A stretch of 6,503 nucleotides of DNA from an uncultured Marvinbryantia sp. (GTDB taxonomy: Bacteria; Bacillota; Clostridia; Lachnospirales; Lachnospiraceae). Location: positions 1 through 6,503 of the forward strand of contig CANQJX010000105.1 of assembly GCA_947624335.1 (NCBI GenBank). Reading direction: 5' to 3'. Both the position numbers and the translations under genes were made by a program. Within the stretch, counting starts at the first letter, position 1. Every line of letters starts with the position of its first letter. The notes beneath the pieces are model-generated. The model was not told where the DNA came from. It was given only the letters and a program-made list of their open reading frames with translations, and searched no databases. Of the stretch, positions 1-5,607 are shown one piece after another.

Positions 1-61
1 ACGGTATCGCCGGTTCCGTCTGGATTGTGCTTTTCCTTTCCTCTTTTGATTACATCTAATT

Positions 62-154
62 AGCCATGACCTGGCTTATTACACGGGTGGGCATGCGGAA
101 CAGGAACAGAACGACCCGACCGCACGGCCGGCAATTTCCGGCTTTGTCAAGGAT
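62..154 (+). pseudogene. Start-less remnant of flavodoxin domain upstream of the first ATG
   Basis: Reading the frame of the ATG at 155 backwards gives a flavodoxin-like stretch containing HDLAYYTGG and NDPTARPAISGFVKDM. The NDP-ARPAISG block is typical of the Flavodoxin_4 group and normally sits just before the YDTVLIGYPIWHG strand, which here follows position 155. No ATG, GTG or TTG lies in this frame between the in-frame stop at 47-49 and position 155. The first 50 or so residues of a flavodoxin, which hold the FMN phosphate-binding loop, are therefore missing. Sequence left of about 62 does not resemble a flavodoxin in any forward frame, so a deletion or rearrangement junction near 50-67 is more likely than a simple frameshift. 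Confidence 0.6.
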
Positions 155-1267
155 ATGAGTCAATACGATACCGTTCTGATCGGCTATCCCATTTGGCACG
201 GGGAAGCGCCGAAAATCATTGATACCTTCCTTGAAAGCTACGACTTTTCCAGCAAAACAATTCTGCCATTCTGCACTTCACATTCCAGCGGGATCGGTTC
301 CAGTGCAAGCGATCTTCATTCCCTTGCACAGGGAGCGAACTGGCTGGATGGAACAAGGTTTGCCGCCGGCACTTCCAAAGAAGAGATTGAGAGCTGGCTT
401 GATGAAAATAACATAAAATCGAATAAGACGACTGCTTTTGCTGGAACAGGCAAATTCGACTTTGAAAAGAAAACCGTTTTGCTGAACAGTGGTTATGAAA
501 TGCCGATCATGGGGCTGGGAACTTACAGTCTTTCCGATGAGGAATGTTATAACTCGGTAACGGCGCTGCTTGAATCCGGCGGACGGCTCATCGACACGGC
601 GTATATGTACGGCAACGAGGCCGCAGTCGGGCGGGCGGTACGGGATTCCGATGTGCCAAGAGAGGATATATTCGTTATTACAAAAATTTATCCGGGAGAG
701 CAGTTTGCGAACCCGGATAAAGCGATTCAGGATGCGCTCGACAAACTGGACATCGGCTACATCGACATGATGCTGCTCCATCACCCCGGAGAGAACGACG
801 TGAAAGCATATCTTGCGATGGAAAAATTTGTAAAGGACGGGAAAATCCATTCCCTCGGCCTTTCAAACTGGTATGTAGAAGAACTGGAAGAATTTCTGCC
901 GCAGGTGAATATTACCCCGGCGCTGGTGCAAAATGAAATCCACCCTTACTATCAGGAAAACGACGTGATCCCGTATATTCAAAATCTTGGGATTGTTGTT
1001 CAGGGATGGTATCCCTTTGGTGGTAGAGGACATACCTCGGAATTGCTTGGCGATAGCGTGATTTCGAGCATCGCAGAAGCGCATAACGTGACTTCCGCGC
1101 AGGTGATCCTGCGGTGGAATCTGCAAAAGGGCGTGGTTGTTATCCCCGGTTCGAGCAATCCGGATCATATCAGGGAAAACCTTGACCTATTTGGCTTTGT
1201 GCTCACGAATACGGAAATTCAGCGGATCAATGAATTGGACAGACATGAGAAACATGACTGGTACTAA
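155..1267 (+). CDS. N-terminally truncated flavodoxin fused to aldo/keto reductase (2,5-diketogluconate reductase-like)
   Basis: This is a two-part protein of 370 residues from the first ATG. Residues 1-85 are the C-terminal half of a flavodoxin (GYPIWHGEAPKIIDTF, then FCTSHSSGIGSS, ending EEIESWLDE). After a short linker, residues 102-370 are a complete NADPH-type aldo/keto reductase barrel. The catalytic tetrad is visible: D147 and Y152 in IDTAYMYGNE, K177 in VITK, and H209 in LLHHP. GLSNW (235-239) and IPGSSNPDHIREN (330-342) mark the cofactor-binding end. The Lys usual in IPKS is Gly332, as I recall for this clostridial subgroup. The family reduces small aldehydes and ketones in the cytoplasm; the substrate here is unknown. 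The start is doubtful: AAGGA sits only one base before the ATG, and homology continues upstream without a start codon. The flavodoxin part lacks its FMN phosphate loop and is probably non-functional; the reductase half looks intact but may be poorly translated. It converges with the minus-strand lipoprotein gene. Confidence 0.8.
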   Translation: MSQYDTVLIGYPIWHGEAPKIIDTFLESYDFSSKTILPFCTSHSSGIGSSASDLHSLAQGANWLDGTRFAAGTSKEEIESWLDENNIKSNKTTAFAGTGKFDFEKKTVLLNSGYEMPIMGLGTYSLSDEECYNSVTALLESGGRLIDTAYMYGNEAAVGRAVRDSDVPREDIFVITKIYPGEQFANPDKAIQDALDKLDIGYIDMMLLHHPGENDVKAYLAMEKFVKDGKIHSLGLSNWYVEELEEFLPQVNITPALVQNEIHPYYQENDVIPYIQNLGIVVQGWYPFGGRGHTSELLGDSVISSIAEAHNVTSAQVILRWNLQKGVVVIPGSSNPDHIRENLDLFGFVLTNTEIQRINELDRHEKHDWY

Positions 1268-1300
1268 TGATAAATCCGCAGTGATTCCAATTTGCAGCAT

Positions 1301-1346
1301 GACAAAAAGAATACGGCGCAGCGCCATTTTTGGCTCTGCACCGTAT
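1301..1346 (-). terminator. Rho-independent terminator of the SGNH-DUF4358 operon
   Basis: Arms 1311-1325 and 1332-1346 pair at 13 of 15 positions around a 6-base loop. On the minus strand one of the two mismatches becomes a G-U pair, and the stem is followed by TCTTTTTGTC (1310 down to 1301), a proper U tract. It lies about 33 bases past the lipoprotein stop codon. On the plus strand there is no T tract after the stem, so it is assigned to the minus strand, although it may also slow transcription arriving from the reductase gene. Confidence 0.75.
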
Positions 1347-1378
1347 CTCCTACATAATTACTTCCTCATCTGGCATTC

Positions 1379-1837
1379 CTAAAAGCCGGCCTCTTTTAAA
1401 ATCTTTTTCGCGGCGTCCGTATCGTCCGTTACGCACAATACTACATAATTGCCGCTGGATTCGATAAGCGCCTGTTCCAGTTTGGTAACTTCCCCGGCGT
1501 TATAAGATGCGAACAGATCGGACTGATTTTTTACGCGGGTCTCAAACAGGTCCTTCACCTCGGATACATACGAATTATCCTTGCACTTGACAATGGTAAC
1601 TTCGCAGGCGTTTGCGCCGGAGTTTAATGCCGCGAGGCTGTCCTCAATCTGTTCCATATCAAGAAAATAAGTAGAGGCAAGAATGTCTGCGCTTACCTCG
1701 GCCAGCGCCCCGCTGGTAACCGTTTCCTGCAGATTTGCGGAAAGCGTTTTCATATCTACGTCTTTGCCGCCGCCTTTGCCGCATGCGGTCAGGGCAAGCG
1801 CCAGCAGGAATACGGGTAACAATGCTGTTTTTTTCAT
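1379..1837 (-). CDS. DUF4358 family lipoprotein
   Basis: A secreted, membrane-anchored protein of 152 residues with no established biochemical function. Residues 1-18 are a lipoprotein signal peptide (MKK, then a Leu/Ala-rich core), followed by the lipobox LTAC with the lipid-attached Cys19 and a Gly-rich spacer (GKGGGK). The mature part resembles DUF4358: an acidic segment near residues 55-70 (FLDMEQIED), a central strand (CEVTIVKCKD), a helix beginning EVKDLFETRV, and a final strand SSGNYVVLCVTDD followed by a helix. The start is well supported: AGGAGGA lies 9 bases upstream (1847-1853 on the minus strand). It is the second gene of an operon, 40 bases after the SGNH hydrolase stop, and a terminator follows. 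From memory, DUF4358 proteins often neighbour MBOAT and DHHW genes in Clostridia, which suggests a part in envelope polymer acylation; that role is inferred. The family assignment is by pattern recognition only. Confidence 0.85.
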   Translation of the reverse strand: MKKTALLPVFLLALALTACGKGGGKDVDMKTLSANLQETVTSGALAEVSADILASTYFLDMEQIEDSLAALNSGANACEVTIVKCKDNSYVSEVKDLFETRVKNQSDLFASYNAGEVTKLEQALIESSGNYVVLCVTDDTDAAKKILKEAGF

Positions 1838-1877
1838 AATAGGTGCTCCTCCTGTTTCAAAAATAAACGTTATACGG

Positions 1878-2840
1878 TTAAACCGTGGAAAGATAATGCG
1901 TTTTTGTATATTGCAGCCATTTCTGGCAATAGGGCTGTTCCAGATGGATGCCGTCCTCGGAAGCCCCGGGGATCAGCGAATGATAGCCGTCGGAAAGCAC
2001 TTCGTTGAGGTTGATGTAGTGATATCCTTCCTCTTTGCACATTTCCATGATCTTCAGGTTTACCGCGTCCACATTTGCGTTGTTTACATAATCGCCCGTC
2101 TGCACGAGAGACTCTTCCACATAGACTACGGAAAATACATAAACAATCGGATCGGCGGAAGAGGAACGGGTTTTAATATCCTCCAGTACCTTCCGGTAAG
2201 ATTCCTTTACGTCTTCCATATTATAGGCGCCCAGCTCGTTTGTGCCGAGCATCATATAAATCTTGGTAAAATTAATATTTTTCAGGGCGTCCATAACCAG
2301 CATCGTACCCTGTGCCGTCGGGATCTGCGGCGTGGTATAGAAATTTTCCAGTTCCATTCCCACCGCGGTCAGGAAACTTCCTTTTGTGATGCCGGAAAAA
2401 TTGCGGAATCCCTCCATGCGCGAATCGCCGATAAATACCGCGTCGCTGAAATATGTATCATCTACGGCGGACGCCTGTTCGGGCACGACAATATCCATAT
2501 ATGCGTCGCCGCCATCCGGAATGCCGTTTTCCCTGCCCGATTCCGGCGGCTCGGTCGCCGCCTCCGTTTCCGTTTCCCGCAAAACGCTTTCTTTTTCTGT
2601 TGTCTGGGCTTTGCTTTCCGTTTCCGGCGGCGCTTCCGTTTCCGTAGGCAGAAGATTTGCTTCGCGGAATACTTCTTCTTCCTCCTGGCGGATGCGCTCC
2701 TGAATATTTTGACGCGAAAATAAGCTAATCAGACTTTTTCCCTCAAAAACAACGAGGACCAGAACGATTAGCGTCAAGACATTTATAATAAGGCTACTAC
2801 GGCGCTGATGCCGTGTAGACCGCTTTTTCTTTGGTTCCAT
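1878..2840 (-). CDS. Membrane-anchored SGNH/GDSL-type hydrolase
   Basis: Predicted extracytoplasmic esterase or acyltransferase of 320 residues. Residues 1-15 are strongly basic (KKKRSTRHQRR), followed by one transmembrane segment at about 18-33. That gives an N-in, C-out topology without signal cleavage. Residues 50-110 are a low-complexity Glu/Thr/Pro linker, possibly spanning part of the wall. The SGNH domain runs from about 125 to 320. Block I is FIGDSR with nucleophile Ser140, block II includes Gly161, block III is LGTNE with oxyanion Asn201, and block V is EDGIHLE with Asp296 and His299. All four canonical residues are present. The start is supported by GAGGGG 5 bases upstream and a sigma-A type promoter at 2915-2942. 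It is the first gene of the minus-strand operon and is divergent from the MBOAT/DHHW genes, so acting on an O-acyl group of the same glycopolymer is a reasonable inference. Substrate and direction (transfer or hydrolysis) cannot be read from sequence. Confidence 0.9.
   Translation of the reverse strand: MEPKKKRSTRHQRRSSLIINVLTLIVLVLVVFEGKSLISLFSRQNIQERIRQEEEEVFREANLLPTETEAPPETESKAQTTEKESVLRETETEAATEPPESGRENGIPDGGDAYMDIVVPEQASAVDDTYFSDAVFIGDSRMEGFRNFSGITKGSFLTAVGMELENFYTTPQIPTAQGTMLVMDALKNINFTKIYMMLGTNELGAYNMEDVKESYRKVLEDIKTRSSSADPIVYVFSVVYVEESLVQTGDYVNNANVDAVNLKIMEMCKEEGYHYINLNEVLSDGYHSLIPGASEDGIHLEQPYCQKWLQYTKTHYLSTV
2564..2644. repeat. Short imperfect repeats encoding the Glu/Thr linker
   Basis: The 9-mer CCGTTTCCG (plus strand) occurs at 2564-2572, 2618-2626 and 2636-2644. 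On the minus strand these encode the repeated ETE units of the SGNH hydrolase linker (for example ETETEA and ETEAPPETE). Such repeats can expand or contract by slippage, so linker length may vary between strains. Confidence 0.5.
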
Positions 2841-2886
2841 TGATTCCCCTCATTCTAAAAATATCCCCTATTACGCTCCATATCGA

Positions 2887-2905
2887 TAAAAAACATTGTT
2901 TTTTA
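2887..2905. promoter_or_regulatory. Perfect inverted repeat, candidate operator
   Basis: TAAAAAAC at 2887-2894 and GTTTTTTA at 2898-2905 are perfect 8-base inverted arms around ATT. The element overlaps the -35 hexamer of the plus-strand promoter. It also falls just downstream of the predicted minus-strand transcription start (about 2908). A protein bound here could therefore affect both operons. It is AT-only apart from one G/C pair, so chance in an AT-rich spacer is possible. Confidence 0.4.
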
Positions 2906-2924
2906 CCATACTCTATTATATAAT
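2896..2924 (+). promoter_or_regulatory. Candidate sigma-A promoter for the MBOAT-DHHW-thyA-folA operon
   Basis: The -10 TATAAT at 2919-2924 is a perfect match to consensus. It lies 17 bases after TTGTTT (2896-2901), a weak -35 keeping only the TTG. The expected start near 2931 would give an 85-base AT-rich leader before the MBOAT start. Other weaker candidates exist in the AT-rich stretch to 2975 (for example TTGTTA at 2949-2954 with TAATAT at 2970-2975, a short 15-base spacer). Confidence 0.5.
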
Positions 2925-2942
2925 AAATGGGGTAATTGTAAA
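2915..2942 (-). promoter_or_regulatory. Sigma-A type promoter for the SGNH-DUF4358 operon
   Basis: On the minus strand TTTACA (2942 down to 2937) matches the -35 consensus at 5 of 6 bases. It is followed after a 16-base spacer by a perfect TATAAT (2920 down to 2915). The predicted start near 2908 gives a leader of about 68 bases to the SGNH start codon. Its -10 overlaps the plus-strand -10 within the palindrome 2914-2925. Confidence 0.65.
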
Positions 2943-2970
2943 TAGGTTTTGTTAAAAATTAATAATATTT

Positions 2971-2999
2971 AATATTTCCTGAAACGCGCCGGAAATTTT
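2971..2999 (+). promoter_or_regulatory. Leader hairpin just upstream of the MBOAT ribosome binding site
   Basis: AATATTTCC (2971-2979) and GGAAATTTT (2991-2999) pair at 8 of 9 positions around an 11-base loop. The stem ends 4 bases before the Shine-Dalgarno at 3004. No T tract follows on either strand, so it is not a terminator. It could modulate translation or RNA stability of the operon; the AT-rich context makes this tentative. Confidence 0.3.
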
Positions 3000-3003
3000 G
3001 GAC

Positions 3004-3012
3004 AGGAGAGGG
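3004..3012 (+). promoter_or_regulatory. Ribosome binding site deciding the MBOAT start
   Basis: AGGAGAGGG lies 3-7 bases before the ATG at 3016. The alternative in-frame TTG at 2998 lies upstream of this site and has no Shine-Dalgarno of its own, so the ATG is preferred. Confidence 0.75.
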
Positions 3013-3015
3013 AAA

Positions 3016-4431
3016 ATGGTCTTTAGCAGTTTGTTGTTCATGTTTCGATTTTTGCCGTTAGTTATGATACTTTATTATGTGTCGCCGGTCAAATACAGAA
3101 ACATCATCTTGTTTTTATTCAGTCTGTTTTTTTATGCGTGGGGAGAGCCGGTATACGTCTTTCTCATGCTTTGCTCTATTACGGTAGATTACAAAATAGG
3201 GAAAAATATTAACAAATTTTTACAAAACGGGAACCGCCGCGCGGCGAAACGCTGTCTGATTTTGTCGGTGGTATATAATCTGAGCGTGCTGGGATTTTTC
3301 AAATACGCCGATTTTCTGATAGGCACGGTAAACGGGGTGTTCCATACGTCGTTGCCGCTGCTTCATCTCCCGCTTCCGATCGGGATTTCCTTTTTTACGT
3401 TTCAGACCATGTCCTATACGATCGACGTGTACCGGCAGGTTACGCAGGCGCAGCAAAGCTGGCTTAATTACGGCACCTATGTATCCATGTTTCCGCAGTT
3501 AATTGCCGGTCCGATTGTACAGTACAAGACGATTGCACAGCAGCTAAAAGAGCGCAAAGAGAACACAGACGATTTTGTATACGGTATACATCGCTTTGTC
3601 ATCGGCGTCGGGAAGAAAGTGCTGCTTGCAAATAATATCGGCGTGTTATGGGATAACATAGCGGCCATGCCGCACGGATCTTTGCCGGCCGCAACGGCTT
3701 GGCTGGGAGCGTTTGCCTATGCGTTTCAGATTTATTTTGATTTTTCCGGTTATTCCGATATGGCGATCGGTCTGGGAAGAATGTTCGGCTTTCATTTTCT
3801 GGAAAACTTTCAGTATCCCTATATTTCAAAAAGCATTACCGAATTTTGGCGGAGGTGGCATATTTCCCTGAGTTCGTGGTTCCGGGAATACGTTTACATA
3901 CCGCTGGGAGGAAACCGCAGGGGGACGGCAAAGCAGATCCGCAATCTTGCCATAGTGTGGCTGCTTACGGGTATCTGGCACGGCGCAAGCTGGAACTTTG
4001 TGCTGTGGGGCGCTTATTACGGCGTGCTGCTGATTCTGGAGAAATTTGCATTTGGAAAGCTGCAGGAAAGGCTTCCCGGAATAATCCGTATATTGTATAC
4101 ATTATTCTTTGTTCTGCTGGGATGGATGCTGTTTGCGTTTGACCGGCTCGGCGCGGGGCTTTCTTATATCGGCGCCATGTTTGGCGCCGGGAAGGCGGGA
4201 TTTGCGGATAACACGACCATATATCTGCTCTATAATTATGCGGCGCTGCTGATCGTTTTGGCGCTTGGCTCGACGCAGATTCCCCAAAGGGCTGCGCGGC
4301 GGCTGGCCGGAAAACTGCAGAATTGGTGCGGCGCGTGCCTGCGGATTGCGTTTTACGGCGCGGTGCTGTTTTTATCGGTTGCCTATCTGGTAGACGCCAG
4401 TTATAACCCGTTTTTATATTTTCGGTTTTAA
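3016..4431 (+). CDS. MBOAT family membrane-bound O-acyltransferase (AlgI/DltB-like)
   Basis: Integral membrane protein of 471 residues with about ten to eleven hydrophobic segments. The N-terminus MVFSSLLFMFRFLP and the C-terminus YNPFLYFRF are characteristic of the bacterial MBOAT group that includes AlgI, PatA and DltB. Central hallmarks are FQIYFDFSGYSDMAIGLG (237-254), FWRRWHISLSSWFREYVYIPLGG (277-299, with His282) and LTGIWHGASWNF (317-328). His322 in WHG is the conserved putative catalytic histidine. Known relatives pass an acyl group, usually acetyl or D-alanyl, from a cytoplasmic donor across the membrane to a partner that modifies a polymer. Length is normal and nothing looks broken. 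The partner is most likely the DHHW protein encoded 24 bases downstream. No dltA/dltC carrier genes are present in the window, so acetylation is favoured over D-alanylation. The acceptor polymer is unknown. Confidence 0.93.
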   Translation: MVFSSLLFMFRFLPLVMILYYVSPVKYRNIILFLFSLFFYAWGEPVYVFLMLCSITVDYKIGKNINKFLQNGNRRAAKRCLILSVVYNLSVLGFFKYADFLIGTVNGVFHTSLPLLHLPLPIGISFFTFQTMSYTIDVYRQVTQAQQSWLNYGTYVSMFPQLIAGPIVQYKTIAQQLKERKENTDDFVYGIHRFVIGVGKKVLLANNIGVLWDNIAAMPHGSLPAATAWLGAFAYAFQIYFDFSGYSDMAIGLGRMFGFHFLENFQYPYISKSITEFWRRWHISLSSWFREYVYIPLGGNRRGTAKQIRNLAIVWLLTGIWHGASWNFVLWGAYYGVLLILEKFAFGKLQERLPGIIRILYTLFFVLLGWMLFAFDRLGAGLSYIGAMFGAGKAGFADNTTIYLLYNYAALLIVLALGSTQIPQRAARRLAGKLQNWCGACLRIAFYGAVLFLSVAYLVDASYNPFLYFRF

Positions 4432-4440
4432 TTAGGAAGT

Positions 4441-4446
4441 GGAGGG
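4441..4446 (+). promoter_or_regulatory. Ribosome binding site of the DHHW gene
   Basis: GGAGGG lies 9 bases before the ATG at 4456 and 6 bases before an in-frame TTG at 4453. Both starts are possible and differ by one residue. ATG is preferred as the commoner codon at an acceptable spacing. Confidence 0.6.
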
Positions 4447-4455
4447 AGCTTTTTG

Positions 4456-5598
4456 ATGAGCAAAAGACAAAACTGGGCTGTTATTGCAAGTTTTTTGCTG
4501 TTTCTTTTTGGTTTTGCCGCCGCAAGCCTTTTCAAGCCTGACACCGCCGTGTCGGAATCGGAAAACCGCGATCTGGCGCAGATGCCGGATTTAAACCTGC
4601 AAGACGTGCTAAGCGGCGCCTTTTCTTCCGCTTACGAGACGTACCTTTCCGACCAGTTTGTTTTCCGCGACCGCTGGATCGGGGTGAAAACGTCTGCGGA
4701 GCGCGCGATGGGAAAACAGGAAGTAAATGATGTATACTTTGCCGCGGACGGATATCTGATTGAAAAACACAGCGGCGAATTTGACACGGAGCAGGCGAAC
4801 CGCAATATTGACAGTCTCGCCGCTTTTATCAAAGCGCAGAGCCGGCGTATGGGCGGGGAACATGTAAAGGCGCTGATCGCGCCGAACGCGCTTGCGGTTC
4901 TGGAAGACAAGCTGCCGCCCTTTGCGGACGGAAACCGGGAAAAACAGTATCTGCAAAAACTGAAGGCGGCCTTACCTGAGGGAAGCTATGTGGACGTGTA
5001 CGAGGCGCTTGCAGAGCATAAGGACGAATATATTTATTACCGTACAGATCACCACTGGACGACGCTGGGCGCATGGTACGCATACCGGCTGTGGGCCGGG
5101 GAGACGGCGCTGCAGCCCGCTTCGGAATCTGCTTACCGGCGGGAGGTGTTAAGCACCGATTTTCACGGAACCGTGCAGGCGAAAGTAAACATTGCCGTAC
5201 CCGGCGATACGCTGGAAGCGTGGCTGCCGCGGGAAGAAACGGCCTGTCAGGTGATCTTTAACCGCGACGCGGCCGCGGCGCGCGAGAGTCTGTACGACGA
5301 GAGTTATCTGGACACGCGGGATAAATACGCCGTATTTTTTGGCGGAAACCAGCCGCTTACGGAAATTAAGACGCAGGCGGACAACGGGCGCAGGCTCCTT
5401 GTCATTAAGGATTCCTACGCGAATTGCTTTGTGCCGTTTGCCGTGGGGGATTTTCAGGAAATTGCGATGGTGGATATGCGCTATTTTAATGAGCGGCTAA
5501 GCGAATACATGGAGGAAAAAGGATTTACGGATCTTTTGTTTTTATATAATGCGTCCGGGTTTGCCGGGGATGTGTCTCTGGCGAAACTGGCTTTATAG
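4456..5598 (+). CDS. DHHW family protein (AlgX/AlgJ-like, extracytoplasmic O-acyltransferase partner)
   Basis: A 380-residue protein with an N-terminal signal anchor (hydrophobic residues about 8-25) and a large outside domain. The ESENRDLAQMP segment (35-44) and the FSSAYETYLSDQFVFRDRW region (56-74) are typical of the DHHW and AlgX/AlgJ families. The signature YYRTDHHWT places Asp198, His199, His200 and Trp201. VIKDSYANC holds Ser320. In AlgX the Asp-x-His pair and a later Ser form the SGNH-like triad needed for O-acetyl transfer; by position Asp198, His200 and Ser320 are the likely equivalents. GGN at 296-298 may serve the oxyanion region. It follows the MBOAT gene by 24 bases and its stop codon overlaps the thyA ribosome binding site, so it sits inside one operon. 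The likely role is transferring the acyl group exported by MBOAT to a surface glycan. Family membership is confident; the reaction is inferred. Confidence 0.9.
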   Translation: MSKRQNWAVIASFLLFLFGFAAASLFKPDTAVSESENRDLAQMPDLNLQDVLSGAFSSAYETYLSDQFVFRDRWIGVKTSAERAMGKQEVNDVYFAADGYLIEKHSGEFDTEQANRNIDSLAAFIKAQSRRMGGEHVKALIAPNALAVLEDKLPPFADGNREKQYLQKLKAALPEGSYVDVYEALAEHKDEYIYYRTDHHWTTLGAWYAYRLWAGETALQPASESAYRREVLSTDFHGTVQAKVNIAVPGDTLEAWLPREETACQVIFNRDAAAARESLYDESYLDTRDKYAVFFGGNQPLTEIKTQADNGRRLLVIKDSYANCFVPFAVGDFQEIAMVDMRYFNERLSEYMEEKGFTDLLFLYNASGFAGDVSLAKLAL

Positions 5599-5603
5599 GA
5601 GGG
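5597..5603 (+). promoter_or_regulatory. thyA ribosome binding site overlapping the DHHW stop codon
   Basis: AGGAGGG overlaps the TAG stop at 5596-5598 and lies 4 bases before the thyA ATG. This suggests translational coupling between DHHW and ThyA and argues against a separate thyA promoter in the 9-base gap. Confidence 0.75.
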
Positions 5604-5607
5604 AAAC

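Noticed and set aside
3..59. Short hydrophobic frame (GIAGSVWIVLFL...) ending in TAA at 57-59, possibly the C-terminus of an upstream membrane protein
   Set aside because: Only 18 codons are available and no family can be recognised; it may be chance sequence beside a rearrangement junction.
278..850. Minus-strand open frame of 190 codons
   Set aside because: It is antisense to the flavodoxin/aldo-keto reductase gene, which carries the catalytic tetrad; composition is typical of a shadow frame.
1311..1346. Same hairpin as a plus-strand terminator for the aldo/keto reductase gene
   Set aside because: The bases after the stem on the plus strand are CTCCTACATAATT, without a T tract; only the minus-strand orientation fits.
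1874..1886. Small inverted repeat ACGGTT-A-AACCGT over the SGNH stop codon
   Set aside because: At most a 5-bp stem with a 3-base loop inside an operon; too weak to call a terminator or regulatory site.
1683..2723. Long plus-strand open frame of 346 codons
   Set aside because: It is antisense to the SGNH hydrolase and lipoprotein genes, which have complete family motifs and good ribosome binding sites. Its own product is rich in His/Arg/Phe with no recognisable domain.
2998..3015. TTG at 2998 as the MBOAT start
   Set aside because: The strong Shine-Dalgarno at 3004-3012 lies inside this extension, and the protein from the ATG at 3016 begins exactly as MBOAT relatives do (MVFSSLLF).
3016..4431. 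Calling the MBOAT gene dltB
   Set aside because: No dltA, dltC or dltD-type gene accompanies it in the window; the partner is a DHHW protein, so a generic MBOAT call is safer.
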